64,000 nt of DNA from Streptomyces sp. NBC_01244 (GTDB lineage: Bacteria > Actinomycetota > Actinomycetes > Streptomycetales > Streptomycetaceae), in assembly GCF_035987325.1 (NCBI RefSeq), contig NZ_CP108488.1:372001-436000 (forward strand), read 5' to 3'. The notes under the pieces are model-generated. The model saw only the letters and a program-made list of their open reading frames with translations. It searched no databases and was not told the origin of the DNA. Shown here piece by piece: positions 53,089-62,042 of the stretch (within the stretch, counting starts at the first letter, position 1; every line of letters starts with the position of its first letter). The position numbers were made by a program, and so were the translations under genes.

Positions 53089-55937
53089 CGGGGGCCGCCT
53101 TCCTGGTCTTCCCTGGCTTCTCTGGGTCGCCTGGGTTCTTCGGGCTCTCTGGGCGCTGTCGTGGTGAAGGTCTCCACGGCCAGCTCCGCGACATGGCCGC
53201 CGCGCGCCGTCCGCACGTGCGGACCACCGGGGTCGGGGAGCATCTCGCGGAAGACGACGCGGTGGTGCGGATCGCGCAGCAGCGTCTCGAAGGCCGCGAG
53301 CGAGAGGAGGCTCGCGAAGTCGACGTAACTCGGCTTGGCCCCTGCGGCCGAGGGGCCGGCCGAGACGGTCGCGAACACCTGCTCCGGCAGGCCGTGGAGG
53401 CGCCGCCAGCGCTGCCAGCCGAGGAAGTGCCCGGCCTCCTCGGCCCCTTGGACAGGCAGGTGCCCCGCCGTGGTGGTCCAGCTGCGCCGGCTGAGCACCA
53501 CGTCCCCGTGGACCACCCGGGGCCGCGAGGTGACGTTGTCGCGCACCGGCCCCTCCGGTACGCCCGCCCACACGTCGAGCGGGGACATCGACGACGGGGA
53601 CAGCAGCAGGAGGGTGCGCGGGATCGCGGGCAGGGCGAGCGGCACCAGGTAGCCGAGGTAGACGGGGATCACCTCGCACCCCAGTCGGCGGGAGCGGAGC
53701 ACCACCCGGCCGGTCCGGGGCACGTGTTCGGCGTACAGGTCGTCCAGGTGCAGCCGGCGGTCCGGCGGGAGCGTGCCGGTCTCGCCGGGGCAGACGATCT
53801 CGTGGTCGGTGAGCTGCCCGTGCAGGTTGAGGTTGGTGGTGACGGGCCCGCCGGTGACCTCGGCGAGGACCGCGCCGGGAGGGGTGAACCGGTGTGCGGT
53901 GTCCCGCAGTTCCCCGGAGAAGTCGGCGGACGCCCCGTCCGGTTGGTCGTACACCTGCGTGAACCGGCTGAAGGGGAAGGAGAGTCCGCCGTACGAGCGG
54001 TTCAGCACGGTCAGCGCGGAGCCGTCGGCGGGGTCCCGGGCGAGCTGGAGATGGTGACAGCGTGGCGCGAACTCGGATGTCAGCGAAGTGAGTTCCGTGG
54101 CGACCGCCGTCAGGTCCGCCGCTTCGAGGCGGAGCACGGTCGGGTGGTCCGCCGCCTCGGCGGCCGTGGCCCCGTACGCCGTCCAGGCCTGACGCATCCG
54201 GCCGATGAAGGCGCGGCGCGCCGAGTCCAGGGCGCGGATGGCCGGCAGGCCCAGCCAGTTCTCCTCCGCGACGTACTCGCCGTGCTCGTCGAAGGGACGG
54301 CGCCGGGCGGTGAACGAGAGGTACTGGTCGAAGAAGTCCTCGTGGAAGTCGTGCACCAGCCCCAGCAGGTCCTCGCAGCGGCCGCCGGCGCCGTACCGGG
54401 CCGTGAAGAACCCCTCGAAGGTGATCCGCTGTGCCAGAGTGAGGTCGAAGGCGGGCAGGATCCGCTCGACCGAGCGCAGCGCGGCCCAGTCCGGGGCGGG
54501 GCAGGGGATCTCGCGGCCCGCGCTCACGTCCTCGTAGAGCAGGGTCTGCGGCAACGCCGCGTCCGGTGCGCCGAGTTCCTCCTGGACCCGGCGCAGTCCG
54601 GTGCGCAGGGCCCGCAGCAGCCCGGCGCGCTCCGCGTGCCCGGCCGCCGGATAGCCGGCCAGGGCTTCGGCGGGCGCTTCGAGCAGGGCCGCGAGCCGGT
54701 CGGCCCAGGGCCGTTCCAGGGAGGCGAGCGAGCGCTGGAAGGAGCGCAGCGGGTCCCCGCTGTGCACCTCGGTGTCCAGGCAGGGCACGCGGACCATGCC
54801 GAGCTGGAGGAGAGCGGAGACGTACGCCTCGCAGTCCGCGGGGTCGGCGTCCTGCTCGGCGGCCAACCAGTCGGTGAGCTCCCGGTGCCGCAGCTCGGGG
54901 CGCTCGGAGAACAGGCCGAGGAGGCGGTCCAGGGTGCCGCTGCGGCGCAGGAAGAACAGCCGGTCCTTGACGGCGTCGAAGGTGACGGCGGCCGCGTCGT
55001 CTCCGGCGGTGACCGAGCGGCGCACGTAGCGGATCCGGTCCTCCTCGTGGCCCCAGCCGGAGGCCAGGCGCACCGGCAGGTCGCGGCGGCGCACCGGGTC
55101 GGCCAGGATCAGCTCGGCGAGCCGGGCGAGGACCACGACGTTGAGCCGGACGTGGCTGGTCCACGCGTCGGCCACGCGCATTGCGTCGACTGGGGGACGA
55201 GCCGCTGCGCCCACCTCCGTGCGGCCACCGCGCTTGAGGCCACCGCTCGTGACGCCACCGCCCGAGACGCCACCGCTCGTGAATCGGCCCGTCGCCACCG
55301 CGGTGAAGGTGCTGAACGGGCTCGTCTTGCAGGCCGTGCGGTACACGTACGACAGGACCGACCGCTCGACCTTGCGGGCCCGCCCGCCCGGCACGCCCGG
55401 GGTGCGCGCGTACCCGTCGAGCTGCCCTTCGAGCACCGGCGATGCCAGCAGCATCCCGAGCCGCAGCCGGTCGTCGGCCACCAGCTCCCGCAGCGCGGCC
55501 CGGTTGCGGACCAGGTCCCCCCTGAGCAGCGACGGGCCCTCGGCCAGCAGTTTGTCCAGCAGCCGGCGCCGGTGCAGCCAGCCGGCGAGCCGCTCGGCGG
55601 AAGCCTCGTCCACGAGCGCGACGGCCTCCACCGCCGTCTGCGTGGACGCGTCCGGGCGGGACGGCAACCGGTCGTTGTGGATCTGGCGGCGCAGCTTCAG
55701 CAGTGCGCGGCGCCGGGCCGCGCCCGGCCCGTCCGGCGCCGGGTCGGTGGCACCGACCGCCTCGTACAGTACGTCGCCCAGCCGCTCGGCGCCCTCGCGC
55801 AGCGCCGCCTCGGCGGCGAGGACGTCTTCGGCCCAGCGGTGGGTGTCGGCGGCGCGCAGTCCCTCGACCGCCGACAGCGCGAGCCCCGCGACCCGCAGCA
55901 TGAAGCGGTCGCCCGCATGCCACTCGGTGGTGTCCAT
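53076..55937 (-). CDS. LanB N-type tRNA-dependent glutamylating dehydratase
   Basis: 953 residues of the lantibiotic dehydratase N-terminal domain (SVLSYVYRTACKTSPFSTFT, PDRRLHLDDLY, PSYVDFASLLSLAAFETLL). It would transfer glutamate from glutamyl-tRNA to precursor Ser/Thr side chains. As in goadsporin and thiopeptide pathways the elimination domain is a separate protein. A Gly/Ser/Thr-rich insert (GGVSGGGVTSGGLKRGG) near residue 220 is encoded by short DNA repeats and is probably a flexible loop. GGAG precedes the ATG. Only 13 bases separate it from the SagB gene. Confidence 0.85.
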   Translation of the reverse strand: MDTTEWHAGDRFMLRVAGLALSAVEGLRAADTHRWAEDVLAAEAALREGAERLGDVLYEAVGATDPAPDGPGAARRRALLKLRRQIHNDRLPSRPDASTQTAVEAVALVDEASAERLAGWLHRRRLLDKLLAEGPSLLRGDLVRNRAALRELVADDRLRLGMLLASPVLEGQLDGYARTPGVPGGRARKVERSVLSYVYRTACKTSPFSTFTAVATGRFTSGGVSGGGVTSGGLKRGGRTEVGAAARPPVDAMRVADAWTSHVRLNVVVLARLAELILADPVRRRDLPVRLASGWGHEEDRIRYVRRSVTAGDDAAAVTFDAVKDRLFFLRRSGTLDRLLGLFSERPELRHRELTDWLAAEQDADPADCEAYVSALLQLGMVRVPCLDTEVHSGDPLRSFQRSLASLERPWADRLAALLEAPAEALAGYPAAGHAERAGLLRALRTGLRRVQEELGAPDAALPQTLLYEDVSAGREIPCPAPDWAALRSVERILPAFDLTLAQRITFEGFFTARYGAGGRCEDLLGLVHDFHEDFFDQYLSFTARRRPFDEHGEYVAEENWLGLPAIRALDSARRAFIGRMRQAWTAYGATAAEAADHPTVLRLEAADLTAVATELTSLTSEFAPRCHHLQLARDPADGSALTVLNRSYGGLSFPFSRFTQVYDQPDGASADFSGELRDTAHRFTPPGAVLAEVTGGPVTTNLNLHGQLTDHEIVCPGETGTLPPDRRLHLDDLYAEHVPRTGRVVLRSRRLGCEVIPVYLGYLVPLALPAIPRTLLLLSPSSMSPLDVWAGVPEGPVRDNVTSRPRVVHGDVVLSRRSWTTTAGHLPVQGAEEAGHFLGWQRWRRLHGLPEQVFATVSAGPSAAGAKPSYVDFASLLSLAAFETLLRDPHHRVVFREMLPDPGGPHVRTARGGHVAELAVETFTTTAPREPEEPRRPREAREDQEGGPRCQS

Positions 55938-55950
55938 CTCCCCGCTCCTT

Positions 55951-57603
55951 TCAGGCTGTTTCGTGACGGAAGTCGGCCGGCCGCGGGCGCTCGTGGCCCA
56001 GCAGCATGATCAGCAGGGGTGCCTCGTCGGTCCCGGTCAGCCCCAGCTCCTCGATGTACGCGATGTTGTCGAAGCCGAGGGCCACGCCGGCGCCCAGTCC
56101 GAAAGCGGCGGCCGTGGTGTAGAAGGTCTGCGCGACGGCTCCGACGGTGCCGCCGACCAGCCGGTAGCCGCGGTCACCCACGGCGTCGAGGACGGCCGTG
56201 GTGCGGACCGTGGGCACGAGCACCGCGGCCGCCTGCTCCAGGTTGTAGTTGGACAGGAAGTAGTTGCGCTGGAGGAAGGGGCCGGGCGGGCCCGGTTTCA
56301 CCGGGCGCAGGGTGTGCGCGGCCGGGTCGTACGCGTAGGCGCCGGGGGCGATGCCCGCCACGTGGTTGACGAACGCGTACAGCGCGGTGAGCGGGGGCCC
56401 GCCCGGGCGCTCGGCCTCCGTTCCGTACCCGGTGGCCGCGCAGTCGGCCAGCGCGGCGGCGAGCTGCTCGGCCTCGACCGGCCGGGAGGCGTCGAAGCGG
56501 CCGAAGCTGCTGCGGCGTTCGCGCAGGGCGCGTGTGGTGGCGGCCGGCGGCGCGGGGGGTGCGGGCAGCGGCAGCGGTCCGGCGCCCCGCGGCGGGAACG
56601 CGGCGGCCGCGTCCAGCGCCCCCGGCGCGGGACGTTCGGCGGCGCGCCCGGCGGTGGCCTCGTGGATGCGGAGCAGGGTGTCGAAGGCGAGGACCCGGCG
56701 GGAGCGTTCGACGTCCCGGTGCCGTACGGCGACGTCCGCGGTGCGGGCCGTCCCCGGGACCGGAGCTCCGTCGCCGGAGGGCGCCCCCGCCCAGGTCAGC
56801 GGCACCACCGCGAAGACGCCTTCCTCCTGCGGCGCCACGCCCAGCAGCCGGGCCAGGCGTTCCTCGTCGAACCAGAGCACGGGGTCGATCCGCAGCCCGT
56901 ACTGCGCCGCCCAGAGCCGCCAGGTCTGCACCAGTGCGCCCACGTCCATGCTCACGGCGTGGAAGGAGAAGCTGTTGTACTTGAACGCGTTCTGCCAGTA
57001 CTTGACGCTGAGGACCAGGTACTGGGTCGCCTCCGCGGCCACGCCACCGCCCGGGGCCGCGCTCCCGCCCGCGCTCCCGCCCGCGCCGCCGATCGCGCCC
57101 CCGCCCGACCCGGCGCCGAGGGCCGCCCGGACCTCCGCGGTCACGTCGCCCGTCAGCAGCCGCCGCAGCCCGTGCTGGTGCGGCGCGTAGTGGTGGATCC
57201 CCGGGGTGAGGGGCCCGCCCGGTCCGGACACCCAGTGGATGGCCACCGGGTAGAGCCCGCCGCCCGAGGCGGTGCCCCGGGACCAGTTCGCGTGCGTATA
57301 GTGCGGCAGCGCGGCCAGGTCGGTGTTGGCCTGCACCGCGAGCCGCCGCCCGGTCAGCCCGTACGAGTCCCTGAGCATCCCCGACAGCAGCGGGAGGGTG
57401 AATCCCGGCACGGGCCCGGGCCCGGCCCCGTCCGTCGACCCCGCCTGCTCATCCGGCCCGTCCGGCAGCGGGATCGTCTCGGCGTCCGGGTGGAACTTGG
57501 CCTTGCGGGGCCGGTCGGCCCAGTCGGGTACGAAGTCGGCGGGCTCCATCGGCACCCGGCCGCGGTGCATGATCTCGTGGGCGTAGACATGGGCGTAGCC
57601 CAT
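55951..57603 (-). CDS. SagB-type FMN-dependent azoline dehydrogenase
   Basis: 550 residues with two nitroreductase-like halves. The first has GTASGGGLYPVAIHWVSG, the second ALRERRSSFGRF and VGGTVGAVAQTFYTTAAAFG, typical of SagB/McbC-type azoline oxidases that turn azolines into azoles using FMN. The linker at about 150-180 is Gly/Ala/Ser-rich. AGGAGGACCC directly precedes the ATG. It sits between YcaO 2 and the dehydratase in the operon. The Lys/Tyr catalytic pair of McbC was not located with certainty. Confidence 0.85.
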   Translation of the reverse strand: MGYAHVYAHEIMHRGRVPMEPADFVPDWADRPRKAKFHPDAETIPLPDGPDEQAGSTDGAGPGPVPGFTLPLLSGMLRDSYGLTGRRLAVQANTDLAALPHYTHANWSRGTASGGGLYPVAIHWVSGPGGPLTPGIHHYAPHQHGLRRLLTGDVTAEVRAALGAGSGGGAIGGAGGSAGGSAAPGGGVAAEATQYLVLSVKYWQNAFKYNSFSFHAVSMDVGALVQTWRLWAAQYGLRIDPVLWFDEERLARLLGVAPQEEGVFAVVPLTWAGAPSGDGAPVPGTARTADVAVRHRDVERSRRVLAFDTLLRIHEATAGRAAERPAPGALDAAAAFPPRGAGPLPLPAPPAPPAATTRALRERRSSFGRFDASRPVEAEQLAAALADCAATGYGTEAERPGGPPLTALYAFVNHVAGIAPGAYAYDPAAHTLRPVKPGPPGPFLQRNYFLSNYNLEQAAAVLVPTVRTTAVLDAVGDRGYRLVGGTVGAVAQTFYTTAAAFGLGAGVALGFDNIAYIEELGLTGTDEAPLLIMLLGHERPRPADFRHETA

Positions 57604-57676
57604 GGGTCCTCCTGCGTTCGGGGCGGGCGCCGGTGGCGGCGGGCGGGGTGGGGGAGCCGGGGTAAGGGGGGCCGGG

Positions 57677-59686
57677 TCAGGGGAAGGGGTGGGGCGCCGG
57701 GTTGAGGTCGGCGGGTTCCAGCGGGCGCTCGCGCAGCCCGGCGTCGTACAGGGCGCTCCACATCCGCGGCATGCCGAGGGCCCGCTGCCGGGACCATCCG
57801 AAGTCGATGGGGAGCAGCCCGGGGACGAGGACGCTCACGGTGTGCAGGCCGAGGGCCCGCTGTTCCGGCATGGTCTGGTCGACGACCACGACGTCGAAGC
57901 CCTCCGCGGTGACCGCCGATACGCACCGCTCCAGGTCCGTGCGCACGTCGTCGGAAGCTGCCGAGCCCCACCGGTCGGGCCAGCGCAGCTCGGCCACGGT
58001 GCGCGGCCGTCCGTGCCCCTGCCCCTGCCCCTGCCCCTGCCCCTGCCCCTGCGAGCGCAGCAGGAAGTCCGCGTGTCGGCCCATCTCCGGGACCCCGTAG
58101 ACGAGCGGATGGTCGTGCAGCGCCGTGACGAGTCCGAAGTCGGCTGCCATGGCACGCAGTCGGGCTTCGTCGCGCTCGGTGCGCCCGGGAAGGTTGACGG
58201 CGTCCGTGGCGATCTCGCAGAGCGCCGAGTCCAGGGCCGACTCCGGGTCGAGACCGGCCCCCGCGCCGAAGCACATCCGGCCGGGGCCGCCGTCGAAGCG
58301 CTCGGCCACCGCCGTCACCACGGGGATCGGGAAGGTGATCCGGGTGTCGAAGAACCGGGCCCGGTACCCGTACATCGCCAGCCGGTCGACCATCGAGCGC
58401 GTGGCCGGGCGCGAACTGCTCGCCGGGTCGATCTCGGGCAGCGGCTGGCGTCCGTACCAGGTGAGCAGGAAGGCGTCGCGCTCCACGACCTCCATCAGGC
58501 CGAAGTACACGGCCTCCGCCTGACTGCCACCGGAGGCACAGCCGTTGGAGCTCTCCTGCACGAACCGGTTCTCGATGCCGGGCGCGTGATAGTACGTCAG
58601 GATTTCCGGTACGAGGCGGGGCACCCGGTCGCGCAGCGACCAGCCCCACACCCAGGCGATCTCCCGGTCCGGGTCGAAGGGGCGCACGCGCGGGTTCTGT
58701 CGGTGGAACTCATCGCTGTAGAGGCCCACTTCGCGCGGATCGACGGCATCGGCTGCGAACTTCCTCAGTGAACCGGTGACGCTCGTGGTCCGCGACCGGG
58801 CCCGCATTCCGGCGTAGCGCTCCAGCCCCTCCAGCACTCCGACGCGGGCGCTGCGGGCGAAGGAGTCCGTGTGGCCTCCCCAGAAGGTCTCGCGCAGGTA
58901 CTCGCCCGAGCGCATCGAGAAGCAGCCGATGGTCGCGGATGTGGAGGTGGAGGAGACGTCCTGGACGAGGGAGGGTCCCAGCGCCCCGCACAGCGGGTTC
59001 GCGAAGGCTGCCACGTCGATCCCGTACGACTCCACGGGGCGGGTACGGAAGACCCCGGGTCGGTACTTCGGTGCCGACGGCAGCTCCAGCACCGCCCCTT
59101 CGGCGGTGTCCTGCCCCGGAGTTGCGCACACGGGGCACTCCGGGTCGGGGACCAGCGGGTAGCGGCGTACGCGGCCTGTCCCCAGGTCCAGCAGCCGGAC
59201 CTCGGGGAAGCCGCCCGCGGCGGCCATGGCCGCGGGCGTCGCGGGCGCGGGCGCCGTGGCCGCCGCCGCGATCAGCGCGGCCAGCGCCTCGACGGCGAAG
59301 GGATGCGCGTAGGGCCAGTCGCCCGTGGCCCGCGTGCCGCCGCCCAGTTCCAGCGCGTCGCGGAGCGCGACGGACCGTACCGCCTGCCAGCGGCGTTCCA
59401 GACAGCGGGCACAGCCGCCGGGCGGCCCGACGACCGCCTGGTGTGCGTACAGGTGCACGGACACGGAGGCGGTGTCACCGGCCCGGGCGGCGGGCGCCGG
59501 CCGGGTGAAGGCATCTCCGAGCCCCAGGACCGAGAGGCGCACCCGGGGGCCGCCGAGCTCCCCGAGGGCGCGGCCCAGCAGGGCCGTGAAGCGGGCCGCC
59601 GCCTGCGGGCCGAGCGCGTCGGCGAGTTCCGGACCGGCCGTCAGCGGACCGGGCAGACCCGGCAGGCCGGGCGGATCAGTGGTCAT
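57677..59686 (-). CDS. YcaO cyclodehydratase 2 with N-terminal zinc-type docking region
   Basis: 669 residues, same layout as YcaO 1: CARC and CPVC pairs in the N-terminal region, LEGLERYAGM, SNGCASGGSQAEAVYFGLME with VVERDAFLLTW, and a C-terminus ending PHPFP. Both ATP-site Glu motifs are intact, so it should be active. It carries a (GQ)6 run made by a hexanucleotide DNA repeat near residue 550. Its start overlaps the E1-like gene by 11 bases, so it is the better candidate for the direct E1 partner. Division of labour with YcaO 1 (Cys versus Ser/Thr, or N- versus C-terminal core) is open. Confidence 0.88.
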   Translation of the reverse strand: MTTDPPGLPGLPGPLTAGPELADALGPQAAARFTALLGRALGELGGPRVRLSVLGLGDAFTRPAPAARAGDTASVSVHLYAHQAVVGPPGGCARCLERRWQAVRSVALRDALELGGGTRATGDWPYAHPFAVEALAALIAAAATAPAPATPAAMAAAGGFPEVRLLDLGTGRVRRYPLVPDPECPVCATPGQDTAEGAVLELPSAPKYRPGVFRTRPVESYGIDVAAFANPLCGALGPSLVQDVSSTSTSATIGCFSMRSGEYLRETFWGGHTDSFARSARVGVLEGLERYAGMRARSRTTSVTGSLRKFAADAVDPREVGLYSDEFHRQNPRVRPFDPDREIAWVWGWSLRDRVPRLVPEILTYYHAPGIENRFVQESSNGCASGGSQAEAVYFGLMEVVERDAFLLTWYGRQPLPEIDPASSSRPATRSMVDRLAMYGYRARFFDTRITFPIPVVTAVAERFDGGPGRMCFGAGAGLDPESALDSALCEIATDAVNLPGRTERDEARLRAMAADFGLVTALHDHPLVYGVPEMGRHADFLLRSQGQGQGQGQGQGHGRPRTVAELRWPDRWGSAASDDVRTDLERCVSAVTAEGFDVVVVDQTMPEQRALGLHTVSVLVPGLLPIDFGWSRQRALGMPRMWSALYDAGLRERPLEPADLNPAPHPFP
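58014..58049 (-). repeat. Six TGCCCC hexanucleotide repeats inside YcaO 2
   Basis: Six tandem TGCCCC units (plus strand) encode alternating Gly-Gln. Copy-number change would stay in frame (two residues per unit) and only alter loop length. Confidence 0.85.
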
Positions 59687-61901
59687 CGCCCGGCTCCTGG
59701 GCGGTGGTGAGCAGCACCCGGACGGTGTGCAGCCCGGCCGAGGCCAGGTCCGCGGAGCCCGTGGGGACGAGGTAGGCGTCGCGGCCGGCCGTACGCAGCC
59801 GGTCCAGCACCTCGGGCCAGCCGGTGACCGCGGGAGCCTCCTCTTCTGCGCGGGAGGCGACCGACGCCGTGAGCGTGCGCGCGTCCAGGTCCCGCAGCAG
59901 CGGGTCCCCGGTGTCGGCCGCTCCGGAGGCGGCGGGGTCCCGCTCGTACTGCACGGCGCCCAGAAGGTCCCGCAGTGCGGCCGCCGCAGCCGTCCGGCGG
60001 TCGAGGTCGGCGCCCACGGCCCAGCGCTCCCCCGCCCGGGCGAGCAGCACCTGGATCCCGGACCGCGCGCCCTCGCCGAGGTCCAGCAACTCGACGCCCA
60101 GCCCGAGCCGCTCCGACGACCGTACGAGAAAGGTCAGTTCGGCATCGGGTGACTCGTCCCGCAGCGGTACGGGCACGGCTGCGGCCCCGCGTACCGCCCT
60201 CAGCAGCGCGTCGTGGGACACCGCGGACAGCAGCCCCGCGGCGGCCGCGTCGGCGGCCGCGGGGCCGGCGCCCGCGCCGGCCCGGGTGCGTTCGAAGAGC
60301 CGGTCGGTGTTGTGCGGGCCGAAGGGGCGTACCGCGCCCGCCGGGACCAGCGCCGGCTCCTTCGTGACGAGCGAGACGGCCCGCTGCCAGACGGCGGCCG
60401 TGCCCGGCAGACCGGAGGCGACGGTCAGCGAGCCCTCCGCGACGGCCTCCCCGGCGGCCCGGGGCGCCACCGCGCGCGCGGGGACCACGTGCTCGGCGTA
60501 GACCAGGGCCGCGGCGTCGAGGGCCCGCATCCGCGCCCCGGCGACGTGGTGGACGTCGAAGGCGGCGATGGCCCGGGGGCCCGCGTGGCCGATGCCCAGC
60601 TCGACCACGCTCAGCTTGAGGGGGATCTGGGTGAGCGGCTCGTCCGCGTAGCGCGTGAAGAGGCCGGCGTACGGGCGGACGAGCGTGGATCGCCGGTTCA
60701 ACTCCTCGACCAGTGCGTCCGCTTCGCGCGCGGTCTCCAGGGTCGGCAGGGCGGGCGAGCGGGACTGGCCGGCCGCGGTGAGGTCCACGGGCGCCACGGC
60801 GGCCAGGGACTCCTCCGTCTCCCCCGGTGCGCAGAACGGGCACCGGGGGTGCGCGAGGAGCGGTTCCGCCGTGACGTCCAGGGAAGCCATGTCCTGGACG
60901 ATCAGCTGCCCCGCGGTTTCCGCGCGCAGGGCCCCCGAGGTGGCGCGGAACACCTCGTACCCCAGCAGGTTGCCGATCATCGCGGCCAGTGGCCGCCCCG
61001 GCTCGGTTCCGGCCGCGGCGAAGCCGCCGGGCAGGGCCAGACCGCTCCACAGCTCGGCGGCCGCCGCGGTGCCGCGTCCGGCGGCGGACCCGAGCCGGAG
61101 TGCGGCGCAGGCCCAGCAGCCGGGGGTGCCGTGTTCCATCAGGGGGCCGATCACGGCGTCGGAGCCGTACGTCCAGGCCGGCAGCAGGGTGCGGCCTTCG
61201 GGTATGCCGGCGCGCAGGAGTGGCAGCACCCGGGCGGGGGCGGTGCGGCCGCCGGTGACCACCACGAGGTCGTAGTCGGCCAGTTCGGACCAGGCGGGCT
61301 CCTGTCCGGGGGTCGGCGGCAGCGTGCGCAGTTCGACCGGGCAGCCGTCGGCCACGGCCTCGGCGGCCTCCGCATCGAGCTCCGGGGTGTCGGGGCCGGC
61401 CGTCACGCCGACGACCGCGGAGCCGTTGCGTATCAGGCTCTTCGCGCACCAGCGGGCCACCTCGTCGTCGCCGATGACGGCCACCCGGGTCTCCCGGAAG
61501 CGCAGGAACCGTGCCTCGGCGTCGTCCGCGTAGTGGTCGGCGTACGCGATCTGCGGGGCGTAGCGGCGGGCCACGTCCGGATCCGGCACCCTCTGCCCGG
61601 CTCCGTCCTCGGCCGGGGCGGTGACCGGCCGGGCGAAGTCCCGTTCGTACAGGGTCCGTACGAGTTCGCCGACCATGGCCCGCTGGGCCTCGCCGAGCCC
61701 CCGGCACAGATCGGCGACGGAGTGCTCGCCGGTGAGGTGGGGGACGATCAGCGTCGCGAAGCGGTACGCGGATTTGGCCGTGAGGCGGAAGCCGCCGTCG
61801 GCGTTGTGGAAGAGCACGCCGTCGGGCGTCTCGGTGAACAGCACGTCCCGGCGGATCCGGGGACGGGTCGCGGCGACGGCTTGGTAGCTGGCGTGAGCCA
61901 T
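59676..61901 (-). CDS. E1-like (ocin-ThiF-type) RiPP partner protein with a degenerate C-terminal YcaO domain
   Basis: 741 residues from the ATG at 61901 (GGGGTG six bases upstream). An RRE-like winged helix at about 15-95 should bind the leader. An E1/ThiF-like fold follows (VAVIGDDEVARWCAKSLIRN) with zinc pairs GCWAC and RCPFC at about 260 and 360. From about 385 to the end the order of segments parallels the two YcaO proteins, but VERDAF becomes VSHDAL, the ATP-site LEGLER segment becomes a Val/Tyr/Ala stretch, and the PxPxP end is missing. It therefore probably presents substrate and has no ATP chemistry itself. Family members (TbtF, LazD type) are normally YcaO partners. Confidence 0.8.
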   Translation of the reverse strand: MAHASYQAVAATRPRIRRDVLFTETPDGVLFHNADGGFRLTAKSAYRFATLIVPHLTGEHSVADLCRGLGEAQRAMVGELVRTLYERDFARPVTAPAEDGAGQRVPDPDVARRYAPQIAYADHYADDAEARFLRFRETRVAVIGDDEVARWCAKSLIRNGSAVVGVTAGPDTPELDAEAAEAVADGCPVELRTLPPTPGQEPAWSELADYDLVVVTGGRTAPARVLPLLRAGIPEGRTLLPAWTYGSDAVIGPLMEHGTPGCWACAALRLGSAAGRGTAAAAELWSGLALPGGFAAAGTEPGRPLAAMIGNLLGYEVFRATSGALRAETAGQLIVQDMASLDVTAEPLLAHPRCPFCAPGETEESLAAVAPVDLTAAGQSRSPALPTLETAREADALVEELNRRSTLVRPYAGLFTRYADEPLTQIPLKLSVVELGIGHAGPRAIAAFDVHHVAGARMRALDAAALVYAEHVVPARAVAPRAAGEAVAEGSLTVASGLPGTAAVWQRAVSLVTKEPALVPAGAVRPFGPHNTDRLFERTRAGAGAGPAAADAAAAGLLSAVSHDALLRAVRGAAAVPVPLRDESPDAELTFLVRSSERLGLGVELLDLGEGARSGIQVLLARAGERWAVGADLDRRTAAAAALRDLLGAVQYERDPAASGAADTGDPLLRDLDARTLTASVASRAEEEAPAVTGWPEVLDRLRTAGRDAYLVPTGSADLASAGLHTVRVLLTTAQEPGDDH

Positions 61902-62042
61902 GGGAAACACCCCTGAGTGCGGTCTGGGCGGGATCGGGGAGGAACCGGGAGTGGGAGGCAGCTGAAGCGGAAGCAGAGGGGGACGAGAGGGGGTGGGAGG
62001 GGTTGGGAGGGGTTGGGAGGAAGGTGAGAGGGACTTGAGGGG
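61902..62042. repeat. Gap with CTCCCAACCC decamer repeats upstream of the E1-like gene
   Basis: On the minus strand CTCCCAACCC occurs twice and CTCCCACCCC once in tandem, a 10-base period, about 110 bases before the E1-like ATG. Spacing differs from SARP boxes (11). No SARP-like TGTCAGC was found here. It may still hold the operon promoter. Confidence 0.45.

Noticed and set aside
61902..62042. Decamer repeats as SARP binding sites
   Set aside because: Period is 10 rather than 11 and the sequence differs from the TGTCAGC heptamers near the precursor; more likely simple sequence.
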